Source: Chryseobacterium sp. 7
GTDB taxonomy: Bacteria > Bacteroidota > Bacteroidia > Flavobacteriales > Weeksellaceae
NCBI RefSeq assembly: GCF_003663845.1
Contig: NZ_RCCA01000001.1
Location: forward strand, 310,001-374,000
Reading direction: 5' to 3'
DNA length: 64,000 nucleotides
Notes under the pieces: model-generated
Told to the model about the DNA's origin: nothing
The model's input: only the letters and a program-made list of their open reading frames with translations
Databases searched by the model: none
Position numbers and translations under genes: made by a program
In this document: positions 9,074-18,722 of the stretch, piece after piece
Layout: every line of letters begins with the position of its first letter
Numbering within the stretch: the first letter of the stretch is position 1

Positions 9074-10386
9074 TTGAATATAACGATTGTAGGAACAGGT
9101 TATGTAGGGCTGGTTACAGGAACAACCCTTGCAGAACTTGGCAATTCAGTATACTGTGTTGATATTGATGAAAAAAAGTAGAAGGTATGAAAAACGGCGT
9201 AGTTCCCATCTATGAGCCGAACCTTGAAGAAATGTTTTTAAGAAACATTCAATCTGAAAGATTATTTTTCACAACCAATCTTAAAGAAGCTTTAGACAAA
9301 AGCGAAGTAATTTATCTTGCACTGCCTACCCCTCCTGGTGAAGACGGCTCTGCAGATTTATCTTATGTACTTCATGTAGCCAATAATATTGGTGAAATGA
9401 TGACAGAATACAAAGTAATTGTTAATAAGAGTACCGTTCCTGTAGGAACTGCAGACAGGGTAAGAGAAACAATCTCTACCAAAACACAAATCCCTTTTGA
9501 TGTAGTTTCCAATCCTGAATTTCTAAGAGAAGGCTTTGCCGTTGAAGACTCTATGAATCCCTCCAGAGTAGTTGTAGGCGCAAGCTCCGAAAGAGCAAAA
9601 GACATCATGTCTAAAATATACCAGCCTTTTACCAATACAGGAATTCCTATTATCTTTATGGATGAGAAATCATCCGAACTTACAAAATATGCAGCAAACT
9701 CATTTTTAGCGGTAAAAATTACCTTCATGAATGAAATTGCAAATTATTGTGAAAAAGTAGGTGCAGATGTAGATAAGGTGAGACTGGGAATGGGTAGTGA
9801 TGACAGAATAGGCCACAGATTCTTATTCCCGGGAATCGGATATGGCGGAAGCTGCTTCCCGAAAGATGTAAAAGCACTTATAAAATCCGGAAAACAGGAA
9901 GATTTTAACTTCCAGATTCTTGAAGCTACTGAAAATGTAAATACCTCCCAGAAAGTTATTTTGGTATCTGAAATTGAAAAATATTTCGGTGGAAATATTC
10001 AAGGAAAAAAAATTGCCATGTGGGGACTTGCCTTTAAAGCAAATACCGATGACATCCGAGAAGCTTCATCTCTAGACAATATTGCCCTTTTATTAGAAAA
10101 AGGAGCAGAAGTTATAGCCTACGATGCGGTTGCAGAAAGTAATGTTCAGAAACTTCTTGGTGACAAAATACAATATGCCAAAGGAATGTATGATGCTCTG
10201 GAAAACGTTGATGCATTATTTATAGCTACAGAATGGCCGGAGTTTAAAAATCCAAATTTCGAGCTGATGGCCAGAAAAATGAAAAATAAAGTTATTTTTG
10301 ACGGCAGAAATATGTATCCATTGGAAATCCCTGAGCAAAACGGATTTCACTATAAAAGTATAGGAAGAAAGACCATCTCAAAATAA
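9074..10386 (+). pseudogene. ugd: UDP-glucose/GDP-mannose 6-dehydrogenase family gene, frameshifted near the start
   Basis: The family oxidises UDP-glucose to UDP-glucuronate (or a related UDP/GDP sugar) with two NAD+. A frame from TTG 9074 reads [15 protein letters not shown], the NAD-binding loop, and stops at TAG 9179 just after an A7 run (9171-9177). One more A would join it to the next frame, which continues [15 protein letters not shown] without a break to 10386. The rest is complete: SNPEFLREG, the KSSELTKYAANSFLA stretch, and the catalytic cysteine in GGSCFPKD. Corrected length is about 437 residues, usual for the family. An internal ATG at 9187 would lack the GxGxxG loop and is not a real start. 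The break may be a mutation, phase variation, transcript slippage or a read error. Confidence 0.85.
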
Positions 10387-10397
10387 GAATAAAGAAA

Positions 10398-11477
10398 ATG
10401 AAAAATATTATAATTACAGGAGGTGCCGGATTCATCGGTTCCCATGTTGTAAGAGAATTTGTAAAAAATAATCCAAATACTACCATCATCAATCTTGATG
10501 CTCTTACGTATGCCGGAAACTTAGAAAACTTGAAGGACATTGAAAATGAACCTAATTATGTTTTCGAAAAAGCAGATATTACAAAACCTGAAGAGTTAAG
10601 AAAGGTTTTTGAAAAATACAATCCTGACGCTGTAGTACATTTAGCCGCAGAAAGTCATGTAGACAGAAGTATTACAGATCCAATGGCATTCATCAATACG
10701 AATGTAAACGGAACTGCCAACCTTCTGAATCTTTGTAAAGAGTTCTGGACATTAAACCCAGATCATACCCACGGAAGATTTCCGGATGAAAAAAGAAACA
10801 ACCTTTTCTATCATATTTCCACAGATGAAGTATACGGAAGTTTAGGTGAAACAGGATTCTTTTTAGAAACTACTTCATACGATCCTCAATCTCCATATTC
10901 TGCTTCAAAAGCTGCTTCTGACCATTTGGTAAGAGCTTACGGAAACACTTACGGAATGCCGTTTATCGTATCTAACTGTTCTAACAATTACGGTCCGAAT
11001 CATTTCCCTGAAAAACTGATTCCTCTTTGTATTTCTAATATCATTAATGAAAGATCACTTCCAATTTATGGTGACGGAAAATATACAAGAGACTGGTTAT
11101 TTGTCATTGATCACGCGAAAGCAATTCATCAGATCTTTAATGAAGCTAAAACAGGTGAGACTTATAACATCGGCGGTTTCAATGAGTGGCAGAATATTGA
11201 TCTTGTAAAAGAACTGATTAAACAAATGGATGCTAAGCTTGGAAAGCCGGAAGGTTATTCTGAAAAACTGATTACTTTCGTAAAAGACAGACCTGGTCAT
11301 GATAAGCGTTACGCCATTGATGCAACAAAATTAAACAAAGACTTAGGCTGGAAACCATCCGTAACTTTCGAAGAAGGTTTAGGAAAGACAATCGACTGGT
11401 ATCTTGAAAATAAAGAATGGCTGGAGAATGTAACTTCAGGAAATTATCAGGATTATTACAGTAAGCAATACAACTAG
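10398..11477 (+). CDS. rfbB: dTDP-glucose 4,6-dehydratase
   Basis: Converts dTDP-glucose to dTDP-4-keto-6-deoxyglucose, the branch point for rhamnose and 4-amino sugars. This is a 359-residue extended SDR enzyme. It has TGGAGFIG (residues 7-14), HLAAESHVDRS, the active-site STDE (141-144) with Asp-Glu, and the catalytic pair Tyr167 and Lys171 in YSASK. The length is usual for the family. It starts 11 bases after ugd and is followed by a 99-base gap and rfbA, so the two dTDP-sugar genes form a pair (also called rmlB and rmlA). Confidence 0.97.
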   Translation: MKNIIITGGAGFIGSHVVREFVKNNPNTTIINLDALTYAGNLENLKDIENEPNYVFEKADITKPEELRKVFEKYNPDAVVHLAAESHVDRSITDPMAFINTNVNGTANLLNLCKEFWTLNPDHTHGRFPDEKRNNLFYHISTDEVYGSLGETGFFLETTSYDPQSPYSASKAASDHLVRAYGNTYGMPFIVSNCSNNYGPNHFPEKLIPLCISNIINERSLPIYGDGKYTRDWLFVIDHAKAIHQIFNEAKTGETYNIGGFNEWQNIDLVKELIKQMDAKLGKPEGYSEKLITFVKDRPGHDKRYAIDATKLNKDLGWKPSVTFEEGLGKTIDWYLENKEWLENVTSGNYQDYYSKQYN

Positions 11478-11505
11478 GAAGTTTTCTGTTGAAACAATAA
11501 AGGGG

Positions 11506-11542
11506 AAGTAGAATTTCTTTATGCTCGAAAGAAATTCTACTT
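11506..11542. repeat. Perfect 15-base inverted repeat between rfbB and rfbA
   Basis: AAGTAGAATTTCTTT and its exact reverse complement flank a 7-base loop. No T-run follows on the plus strand, so it is not a standard terminator. It may shape mRNA stability or partial termination. Confidence 0.7.
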
Positions 11543-11576
11543 ATACCAAAAAAACAAGAATAATACGCACCAATAC

Positions 11577-12440
11577 ATGAAAGGAATAATATTAGCCGGA
11601 GGATCCGGAACCAGACTTTACCCTCTAACTATTGCCGTAAGCAAGCAACTGATGCCCGTTTATGACAAACCCATGATTTATTATCCGCTTTCCACACTTC
11701 TTTTAGCTGGAATTAAGGATATTCTAATCATTACTACACCGCATGACCAGGAAGGTTTTATCAAGCTTTTGGGTGATGGTTCTCAAATTGGATGTAACAT
11801 AGAATATGTTGTACAGCCAAGCCCGGATGGATTAGCGCAAGCTTTTATTCTGGGGGAACAATTTATAGGAAATGATCCTGCTGCACTGGTACTGGGAGAT
11901 AATATTTTCTATGGGTCCGAAATGGGAACTCTGTTAAAAAATAAAACTAATCCTGAAGGCGGCGTTGTTTTCGCTTACCACGTTGCTGATCCTGAAAGAT
12001 ATGGGGTTGTAGAGTTTGACAAAGACCTGAAAGCTGTTTCTATTGAAGAGAAACCTTTAAAACCTAAGTCAAATTATGCTGTTCCCGGACTTTATTTCTA
12101 CGATAATAATGTAGTAGAAATTGCTAAAAACATCAAACCTTCTCCAAGAGGTGAGCTTGAAATCACTGACGTCAACAATGTTTATCTAAATAGCGGGAAG
12201 CTGGAAGTTGCCGTTCTTGACAGAGGCACCGCATGGCTGGATACAGGAACTTTCGACTCTCTTCACGATGCTTCAGAATTTGTAAGCGTTATTGAAAAGA
12301 GACAGGGGTTCAAAATTGGCTGTATTGAAGAGATTGCATTCAGGAACAAATTCATCAATGAAGATAAACTTCTAGAAACGGCTGCTAAATATGGCAAAAG
12401 CGGCTATGGAGAGTATTTGAAGCAACTTATCGTAAAATAA
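11577..12440 (+). CDS. rfbA: Glucose-1-phosphate thymidylyltransferase
   Basis: Makes dTDP-glucose from glucose-1-phosphate and dTTP, the first step before RfbB. The 287 residues are the usual RmlA length. The nucleotide-binding loop [11 protein letters not shown] is at residues 8-18. Also seen are the conserved [18 protein letters not shown], the metal-binding LGDNIFYG and the [10 protein letters not shown] turn. It is followed by an intrinsic terminator, so ugd, rfbB and rfbA form the first transcript of the locus. rmlC and rmlD, needed for rhamnose, are absent from the window; the product probably feeds WecE at 21098. Confidence 0.97.
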   Translation: MKGIILAGGSGTRLYPLTIAVSKQLMPVYDKPMIYYPLSTLLLAGIKDILIITTPHDQEGFIKLLGDGSQIGCNIEYVVQPSPDGLAQAFILGEQFIGNDPAALVLGDNIFYGSEMGTLLKNKTNPEGGVVFAYHVADPERYGVVEFDKDLKAVSIEEKPLKPKSNYAVPGLYFYDNNVVEIAKNIKPSPRGELEITDVNNVYLNSGKLEVAVLDRGTAWLDTGTFDSLHDASEFVSVIEKRQGFKIGCIEEIAFRNKFINEDKLLETAAKYGKSGYGEYLKQLIVK

Positions 12441-12464
12441 CAAAACATAATTTATAAAATTCTC

Positions 12465-12495
12465 AAAACTATTGGCTTAAAGCCAATAGTTTTTG
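12465..12495 (+). terminator. Intrinsic terminator after rfbA
   Basis: A long stem AAAACTATTGGCTT / AAGCCAATAGTTTT with a minimal loop is followed by T-rich sequence. It ends the dTDP-sugar gene group. Confidence 0.8.
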
Positions 12496-12591
12496 TTTAT
12501 ACCAGCAAATATCAATATATTAGTTGTTAATTTTTAATTTTATTAAAATGAAAAATTTAAAATTAAATAACAGGGTAATAAATAATTATTA

Positions 12592-12599
12592 TAAATTTG
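12592..12599 (+). promoter_or_regulatory. Putative -7 box before the ABC exporter
   Basis: TAAATTTG matches TAnnTTTG and ends 15 bases before the ATG at 12615, giving a leader of about ten bases. The TTG at 12597 belongs to this box and is not the start codon. Confidence 0.45.
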
Positions 12600-12614
12600 C
12601 AAAAAATTACACAA

Positions 12615-13463
12615 ATGAATGAACCACAACAGACGTGGACAGAAACGATTGATGCAGATCATTCGTTATTTGACTTGAAGCTAAAGGAAGTCTGGAGATA
12701 CAAAGATCTTGTTTATATGTTTGTAAAAAGAGATTTTGTATCCAGTTTTAAGCAGACTGTTTTAGGACCAATCTGGTTTTTTATAAATCCCATTCTTACA
12801 ACCATCGTTTATTTGGTTATTTTCGGAAGAATTGCCAAGCTCCCTACAGATGATGCACCGCCACTTCTTTTTTATCTGGCAGGGGTAACACTATGGAATT
12901 ATTTTTCCACTTCATTGCTAGCTACATCTACTACTTTTGCAGGCAATGCAGGGATATTCGGAAAAGTATATTTCCCGAGGCTGGTTACGCCGTTATCTAT
13001 TGTTATTTCTAACCTGATGCGACTTGGGGTACAGTTCCTTCTGTTCATTCTTGTATGGGCGTATTATTTGAGTAAAGGGCAGGTAAACCCCAATTGGTGG
13101 GTCTTAGCAACTCCGTTTCTTATTTTACTGATGGCATTTTTCTCTTTGGGACTGGGAATGATATTTTCTGCTCTTACTACAAAATACAAAGACCTTAGTA
13201 TGCTTTTAGGATTCGGTGTTAGTTTATTTATGTATGCTACGCCGGTTATTTATCCTACTTCTGCCCTTAGAGGGGCTTTCAAAGAACTTGCGCTATATAA
13301 TCCTCTGACAGGTATTTTTGAATGTTTTAAATATGCCTGGTTAGGTGTTGGTGATTTCTCTCCTACAATGCTGGGTATAAGCTCTTTAATAATTGTTATT
13401 ATTATGGCTATAGGAGTTGTAATTTTCAATAAAGTTGAAAAAACTTTTATGGATACCGTGTAA
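12615..13463 (+). CDS. Polysaccharide ABC exporter, permease (Wzm-like)
   Basis: An ABC-2 type inner-membrane permease of about 282 residues. It has the family start (LKEVWRYKDLVYMFVKRDF...YKQT-type FKQTVLGPIWFFINPI) and about six membrane segments between residues 50 and 280. In Wzm/Wzt systems it exports finished O-antigen or capsule chains across the inner membrane. The ATPase follows 31 bases downstream. The ATG at 12615 is chosen because an upstream TTG lies in a promoter box. Confidence 0.92.
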   Translation: MNEPQQTWTETIDADHSLFDLKLKEVWRYKDLVYMFVKRDFVSSFKQTVLGPIWFFINPILTTIVYLVIFGRIAKLPTDDAPPLLFYLAGVTLWNYFSTSLLATSTTFAGNAGIFGKVYFPRLVTPLSIVISNLMRLGVQFLLFILVWAYYLSKGQVNPNWWVLATPFLILLMAFFSLGLGMIFSALTTKYKDLSMLLGFGVSLFMYATPVIYPTSALRGAFKELALYNPLTGIFECFKYAWLGVGDFSPTMLGISSLIIVIIMAIGVVIFNKVEKTFMDTV

Positions 13464-13494
13464 TTATTCCTTTAAAAATTTAAATTAAAAAAAC

Positions 13495-14730
13495 ATGCTA
13501 GCTTTAAAAGCAGAAAATATATCTAAGCAATACCGCCTTGGGCAGGTCGGAACAGGAACCCTATCTCATGACTTGAACAGATTCTGGTACAAAGTAAGAG
13601 GAAAAGAAGATCCTTATTTGAAAATTGGTGAAGCCAATGACAGAGCAACAAAAGGAGATTCCGAATATGTATGGTCTCTTCGTGATATCGATTTTGAAAT
13701 TGAAAAAGGAGATGCAGTAGGGATCATTGGAAGAAATGGAGCAGGGAAATCTACTTTGCTGAAATTATTGAGTAAAGTAACAAAACCCACTACAGGAAAA
13801 ATATATACAAATGGCAGAATTGCTTCTTTATTAGAGGTAGGCACAGGCTTCCATCCGGAAATGACCGGGCGGGAAAATGTCTTTCTAAATGGAGCTATTC
13901 TTGGGATGACCCGTAAAGAAATTAAACGAAAATTTGATGAAATTGTAGCTTTTTCCGGAGTAGAAAGATATATAGATACCCCTGTAAAAAGATATTCATC
14001 AGGAATGTATGTTCGTCTGGCTTTTGCCGTGGCTGCGCATTTGGAATCTGAAATCCTTATTGTAGACGAAGTTTTAGCAGTAGGAGACGCCGAATTTCAA
14101 AAAAAATGCCTTGGAAAAATGAATGACGTTACAAAAGGAGAAGGAAGAACAATCCTTTTTGTAAGTCATAATATGGCAGCTGTTAAGCAGCTTTGCACAT
14201 CCGGTATTTTATTAAAAAACGGACAGGTTGCCCATCAGGGAGATATCAACAGTGTACTTGAGAACTATATCATTAATGAGCTTTCTCCTAATATTGCATT
14301 CAGCTACATTGAGGACCTAAGTAAAAAAGCTCAGATTCAAAAGGTTCGAATTTATAATAATAAATCTGCCGAGACTACAGAATTTGGTCATAGTGAAAAC
14401 ATCAATATAGATATAAGCTTCATTAATAGAAACGTAACCTCTGGGATAAGAGTAAACATTGCCGTTTTAGATAAATTTGAAAATGTAATTTTTATCGCCA
14501 GAAAAGTATTTGACGAGAAAAATGAAAATAATTTTACAATACAAATAGAAGGAGGAAAGCTAATTCCTAATACTTATGTACTTTCAGTGGCCATAGACAC
14601 TCCATCAGTAGAATTATATGATATTATAAATGGAGGGATACAAATTAATATCATTGAAACAGGACATGAAAATTTTCTTACTGGAGACACGGATAACGGA
14701 ATTATTACCCCTCCTGTAATATGGATGTAA
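13495..14730 (+). CDS. Polysaccharide ABC exporter, ATPase with C-terminal glycan-binding domain (Wzt-like)
   Basis: The 411-residue ATPase of the exporter. Walker A GRNGAGKS is at residues 79-86, the signature YSSGM at 167-171 and Walker B ILIVDEVLAV at 187-196, followed by the switch histidine in FVSHN. Residues about 265-411 form a beta-rich extra domain of the Wzt C-terminal kind, which in known systems reads the terminal modification of the chain and so sets specificity. That domain predicts a capped, ABC-dependent O-polysaccharide rather than a Wzy-made one. The next gene starts 4 bases after the stop. Confidence 0.93.
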   Translation: MLALKAENISKQYRLGQVGTGTLSHDLNRFWYKVRGKEDPYLKIGEANDRATKGDSEYVWSLRDIDFEIEKGDAVGIIGRNGAGKSTLLKLLSKVTKPTTGKIYTNGRIASLLEVGTGFHPEMTGRENVFLNGAILGMTRKEIKRKFDEIVAFSGVERYIDTPVKRYSSGMYVRLAFAVAAHLESEILIVDEVLAVGDAEFQKKCLGKMNDVTKGEGRTILFVSHNMAAVKQLCTSGILLKNGQVAHQGDINSVLENYIINELSPNIAFSYIEDLSKKAQIQKVRIYNNKSAETTEFGHSENINIDISFINRNVTSGIRVNIAVLDKFENVIFIARKVFDEKNENNFTIQIEGGKLIPNTYVLSVAIDTPSVELYDIINGGIQINIIETGHENFLTGDTDNGIITPPVIWM

Positions 14731-14734
14731 AATA

Positions 14735-16060
14735 ATGGGTAAAAAAATACTAATTCTTTCTACAGGTGATGTAAATGGTGCATACGAAGCCATGTACAAA
14801 ATAGCTCATATTATGAAAAATATGGGACATGAAGTTGTGATGTGTGTAAAACAAAAAACAAAAAATGAAGATTTCATTAAAGTTTATAAACATACTACTT
14901 CTTCTGCAGCACAGCCTGGATTATTAACAAGAGCTGTCAATAAATTAAAGAATAAAATTAAGCCCTTACAGATAAAAGCACCGCTGAGTACAGACGGCAA
15001 ATATGCTTTTTTAAGTAAAGATGAGTTGTCGGAAAATATTAATGTTCAAAGTATGCTGAAAACGGTGGGCTTCACCCCTGATTTTATTTTTACAGGAATG
15101 ACCATTGACTTTCTAAACACTACAGATCTCCTGAATATATACAATGCTACAAAAGCAAAAATATATAATATTACGGTAGACATGAATCATTTCACCGGAG
15201 GATGCCATTTTTCATGGGGATGTGAAGGTTATATCAGGGGATGTGATGAACATTGTCCCGCTATTACAAAAGACAATGAAAAGGTAGTGGCAAAGAATAA
15301 TTTTGACAGAAAATACGAAAATGCCCAAAAAGCTAATTTTCAAATCATTGCTGGTTCAGGATTAACACTAACACAATCTCAAAATTCAAAGATTTATAAA
15401 AATCAGAAAACGATTTATAATATCAACAGCTTAATTGATACTAACTTACTCAATGACAAGAATAAATCAATAGCCAAAAGGATTTTTTCATTGTCTGATG
15501 AGCGTTTCTATATTTTGACAGGAGCACAGAATATGGATGATCCCAGAAAAGGATTCACATATCTGATAGAAGCTCTTAAAATACTGGATCAGGAATTACC
15601 TCAGCATCTAAAAGATAAGATCGTTCTGCTGGTAGTTTCCAATAGCGTGAATGAAGAGTTTGACAAGGTTACCTTTACCAAACAGAAAATAGATTATATA
15701 AAAGACTACAGGCTGCTGGCATTACTGTATCAGGCTGCCGATCTTTTTGTGAACTCCTCTATTGAAGATTCGGGACCTATGATGGTTTCTGAAGCTTTAG
15801 CCTGCGGAACCCCGGTTGTAGGTTTTGATACAGGTGTACTTACCAATATGGTAATAGATAACTATAATGGTTATAAAGCACCGCTAAAAGACAGCAAAAA
15901 ATTAGCCGAGGGAATTAAAAATATATTTGAACTCAGTAAAGACTCTTACAGTACATTTTCTAAAAACGCAGTTCATCAGGTAGAGGAATTCTCATCCTAT
16001 GAATATGCTGAAGAAATTTTCACTAAAATTTTGGAACAGGATGATCAAAAGACTTTATAA
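14735..16060 (+). CDS. Glycosyltransferase family 4 with a cysteine cluster
   Basis: A 441-residue GT-B fold enzyme. The C-terminal donor half has the GT4 pattern SSIEDSGPMMVSEALACGTPVVGFDTG with the family E-x7-E motif. The N-terminal half carries CHFSWGCEGYIRGCDEHCP from residue 157, with four close cysteines that could bind a metal; a similar cluster occurs in a subset of polysaccharide GT4 enzymes. Donor and acceptor cannot be told. It overlaps the next gene by 20 bases, pointing to translational coupling. Confidence 0.88.
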   Translation: MGKKILILSTGDVNGAYEAMYKIAHIMKNMGHEVVMCVKQKTKNEDFIKVYKHTTSSAAQPGLLTRAVNKLKNKIKPLQIKAPLSTDGKYAFLSKDELSENINVQSMLKTVGFTPDFIFTGMTIDFLNTTDLLNIYNATKAKIYNITVDMNHFTGGCHFSWGCEGYIRGCDEHCPAITKDNEKVVAKNNFDRKYENAQKANFQIIAGSGLTLTQSQNSKIYKNQKTIYNINSLIDTNLLNDKNKSIAKRIFSLSDERFYILTGAQNMDDPRKGFTYLIEALKILDQELPQHLKDKIVLLVVSNSVNEEFDKVTFTKQKIDYIKDYRLLALLYQAADLFVNSSIEDSGPMMVSEALACGTPVVGFDTGVLTNMVIDNYNGYKAPLKDSKKLAEGIKNIFELSKDSYSTFSKNAVHQVEEFSSYEYAEEIFTKILEQDDQKTL

Positions 16061-17897
16061 CGAAAAAATTTCCGGTCTCGGCCTTTCTATTTTCAGAATT
16101 GCCTATACAATGGTATTACTTTGTGAAGTAGTTCAGCTCAATTATTTCAGACACCTGATCTTTGATAAGATTCCATTTATAAGACCCGCTGAAATTGACT
16201 TTGGTATTCCTCTGAGGATATGGATGATTGCCATCATTTTTATTATGTTTGGGCTTTTCACAAGACTGGCAACAATCATTAATTATTTAATGACTGTTAT
16301 TCTGGTAGGCAGCATAACGACCTATGAATATCACATGTTTTATGCTTATCTGGGAATCAACTTTCTTTTAATGTTTTTGCCCATATCCAGCAATTTATCT
16401 CTGGACAGGCTTCTGTTGAAGTATAAATATTCCAACACCAGATTCCAATACAATCCGCCTGAAAAGATCAGTGCTTTATGTTATCTGGTTCCTATATTCG
16501 TTGGGCTGGCTTTTGTTTATTTTGATTCCATATTCTATAAATTTACCTCATCTTACTGGACTGTAGGATTAGGAATGTGGTATCCAAGCAGTCTTCCCTT
16601 TACCAATTATATTTCCATTCCTTATATACTGGATCAAAAGTACCTGATGCTGTTTTTGGGATATTTAACCCTTGTTTTTGAATTTATTTTCATTTTTACT
16701 TTTTTCCTGAAAAAATGGAGAATTCCATTGCTAATTATTGGGCTGGGATTACATGTAGGCATTTTGATATGCTACCCTATTCCTTGGTTTGGATTAGGAA
16801 TGTGTACCATTTATCTGCTAATGGTTCCTGTTTCATGGTGGGAAAAATTATTTAAAAGTGCTCAAAAACCAGCGCTCCTTACTTTTTATTATGATGGAGA
16901 ATGTCCGCTGTGTAACCGAACTAAGATTACCATACAGCATTTTGATATTGCCAAAAGGGTTGATTTCAAAACCGTACAGTATTATGCTGAGCAAAATGAA
17001 TTATTAAAAGATATTCCTACAGATGAACTCCTGAATGATATTCATTCTGTAAGAAACGGAAAAGTTTATAAAGGACTGGATACTTATATTCAGGTTTTCA
17101 ATGCCATTACTTACTTAAAGCCACTAAGCTGGATTTTACGTATTCCCGGGATTTATCACATGGGAAAAGCAGTTTACCAGTATGTAGCCAAGAACAGAAA
17201 TACAGAGCGCTGTACAGAAGAAAATTGTGGCTATACCCCACCGGCAATTCCTATTGACGAAGATAAAGTAAAGATCCTTCAGAATTATACTGTTAAGGAT
17301 TTTAAGATCTCCCTTATCAAAGGAGGCCTGTGTCTAGTTATACTATTTCAAATAATTGTTTCTTACAATTCTATAAAGAACAAAGGAGGATTTGAAAACA
17401 CTTCAGCAGGAAAAGAAATGAGTAAAATCTCAGATGCGGTAGAAAAGCCTACGAAAACTTATCTTGGGATTACCCATCATGCTGTTTTTATGGATTATCA
17501 TTTTAATCAATACAACCATATTATTTCTGTTATTTATGTTGATAAAAAAGGCCAGCAGGTATGGCTGCCTATTATTAATAATGATGGTACAGCAGGAAGC
17601 TATCTTCATGGCCCCACATGGATCAAATGGACGTTCCGTACTACAGATAATATCATTAATCAGGACAATTTAAAAAGAGGAATCAGGGACTTTAGTGCAT
17701 TTTGGGCAAGGATGAATGGTGTATGCCTGAAAGATGCTAAATTTATCATCAAAGTAAAGAAAATTGATACACTACCCAATCACTGGGAAGAAGGTTTTTT
17801 AAAAAGACAAATGGAGAAACCATGGATGGATGTGGGAGTTGCTACATGGCACGATAAGAAGTATTCTATAGACATTAAAGACATTGAAAGTTTATAA
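16041..17897 (+). CDS. HTTM membrane domain fused to a DCC-family thiol-disulfide domain
   Basis: A 618-residue fusion. Residues about 10-275 hold some six or more membrane helices (GLGLSIFRIAYTMVLLCEV, FGLFTRLATIINYLM) of the HTTM type related to vitamin K-dependent gamma-carboxylase. At about residue 283 a cytosolic DCC (DUF393) domain begins, YYDGECPLCNRTK, with redox cysteines 288 and 291. Another membrane helix (CLVILFQIIVSY) and a soluble tail follow. A start at 15999 is also open, but it would add 14 residues and a longer overlap with the previous gene; 16041 gives the conserved-looking MIKRLYNEKISGLG start. The role in a polysaccharide operon is unknown. Confidence 0.8.
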   Translation: MIKRLYNEKISGLGLSIFRIAYTMVLLCEVVQLNYFRHLIFDKIPFIRPAEIDFGIPLRIWMIAIIFIMFGLFTRLATIINYLMTVILVGSITTYEYHMFYAYLGINFLLMFLPISSNLSLDRLLLKYKYSNTRFQYNPPEKISALCYLVPIFVGLAFVYFDSIFYKFTSSYWTVGLGMWYPSSLPFTNYISIPYILDQKYLMLFLGYLTLVFEFIFIFTFFLKKWRIPLLIIGLGLHVGILICYPIPWFGLGMCTIYLLMVPVSWWEKLFKSAQKPALLTFYYDGECPLCNRTKITIQHFDIAKRVDFKTVQYYAEQNELLKDIPTDELLNDIHSVRNGKVYKGLDTYIQVFNAITYLKPLSWILRIPGIYHMGKAVYQYVAKNRNTERCTEENCGYTPPAIPIDEDKVKILQNYTVKDFKISLIKGGLCLVILFQIIVSYNSIKNKGGFENTSAGKEMSKISDAVEKPTKTYLGITHHAVFMDYHFNQYNHIISVIYVDKKGQQVWLPIINNDGTAGSYLHGPTWIKWTFRTTDNIINQDNLKRGIRDFSAFWARMNGVCLKDAKFIIKVKKIDTLPNHWEEGFLKRQMEKPWMDVGVATWHDKKYSIDIKDIESL

Positions 17898-17900
17898 TTT

Positions 17901-18722
17901 ATGAAAGTACTTATTACAGGAGCAAACAGTATTTTATCAAAGAGATTGGTTCTTGAACATCCCAATGATGAAGTGCACGTTTTGTATTACAGCCAGCCAT
18001 CTAATCAGAAGGCTGAATATTTTCCTGTATCCCATATAGCTCAATTAAATACTGATTATAACATTGTTTATATCGTAAGTGCAGTAATTACGAATGATGC
18101 GAATAAAAATGATGAAATTTATGAGGTGAATATTAAATGGGTTCAATCAATTTGCAACCGTTTCACGCACTCTAAGGTTATTTTCTTTTCATCCGTTGCT
18201 GTTTATGACAATATAGATTCAGGAGTTATTGATGAGAAAACCCTTCCTTCCCCTAAATCAATATATGGGATTAGTAAGCTTTGGGGAGAAAAAATAGTGG
18301 AGCAGCATCCTCAATATGGAATTATAAGAATTTCTTCCATGTATGATGAAGAAATGAAGCAAACTACCTTCCTACCTAAAATTATTGAATCTGCCATAAA
18401 AGATAACCATATAACCCTTTTAGGAGATGGCAGCAGAATTCAAAATTATATCCATGCAAAAGATGTGGCCTTTCTCGCTAAAAGAGTTGCTATGTATAAT
18501 AACAATGTGATCTTATTAGGGGTTTCACCGGAAAACCACACCAATAAAGAAGTAGCACAAATAATAAAAAAAACAATAAACTGTACCATTGATTTTAAAG
18601 GAGAAGATCTTTCAAGATCAGTAGACTATAAACCATCCAATCATGCTTTATATCAACAGCCCTTTACCACTTTGGAACAAGGAGTAAAAGAATTAATACA
18701 ATGGAAAATAAAACAGTATTAG
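17901..18722 (+). CDS. NAD-dependent sugar epimerase/dehydratase (extended SDR)
   Basis: A 273-residue Rossmann protein. MKVLITGANSILSKRLV is a slightly altered GxxGxxG loop, VIFFSSVAVYDN marks the catalytic Ser region, and YGISKLWGEK holds the YxxxK pair. Members act on nucleotide sugars as epimerases, dehydratases or reductases. It starts 3 bases after the HTTM-DCC gene and overlaps the ATP-grasp gene by 22 bases. The substrate cannot be predicted. Confidence 0.85.
   Translation: MKVLITGANSILSKRLVLEHPNDEVHVLYYSQPSNQKAEYFPVSHIAQLNTDYNIVYIVSAVITNDANKNDEIYEVNIKWVQSICNRFTHSKVIFFSSVAVYDNIDSGVIDEKTLPSPKSIYGISKLWGEKIVEQHPQYGIIRISSMYDEEMKQTTFLPKIIESAIKDNHITLLGDGSRIQNYIHAKDVAFLAKRVAMYNNNVILLGVSPENHTNKEVAQIIKKTINCTIDFKGEDLSRSVDYKPSNHALYQQPFTTLEQGVKELIQWKIKQY

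Noticed and set aside
9187..10386. Treating the dehydrogenase as a normal gene starting at ATG 9187
   Set aside because: That start would remove the NAD-binding loop, which is present upstream in another frame.
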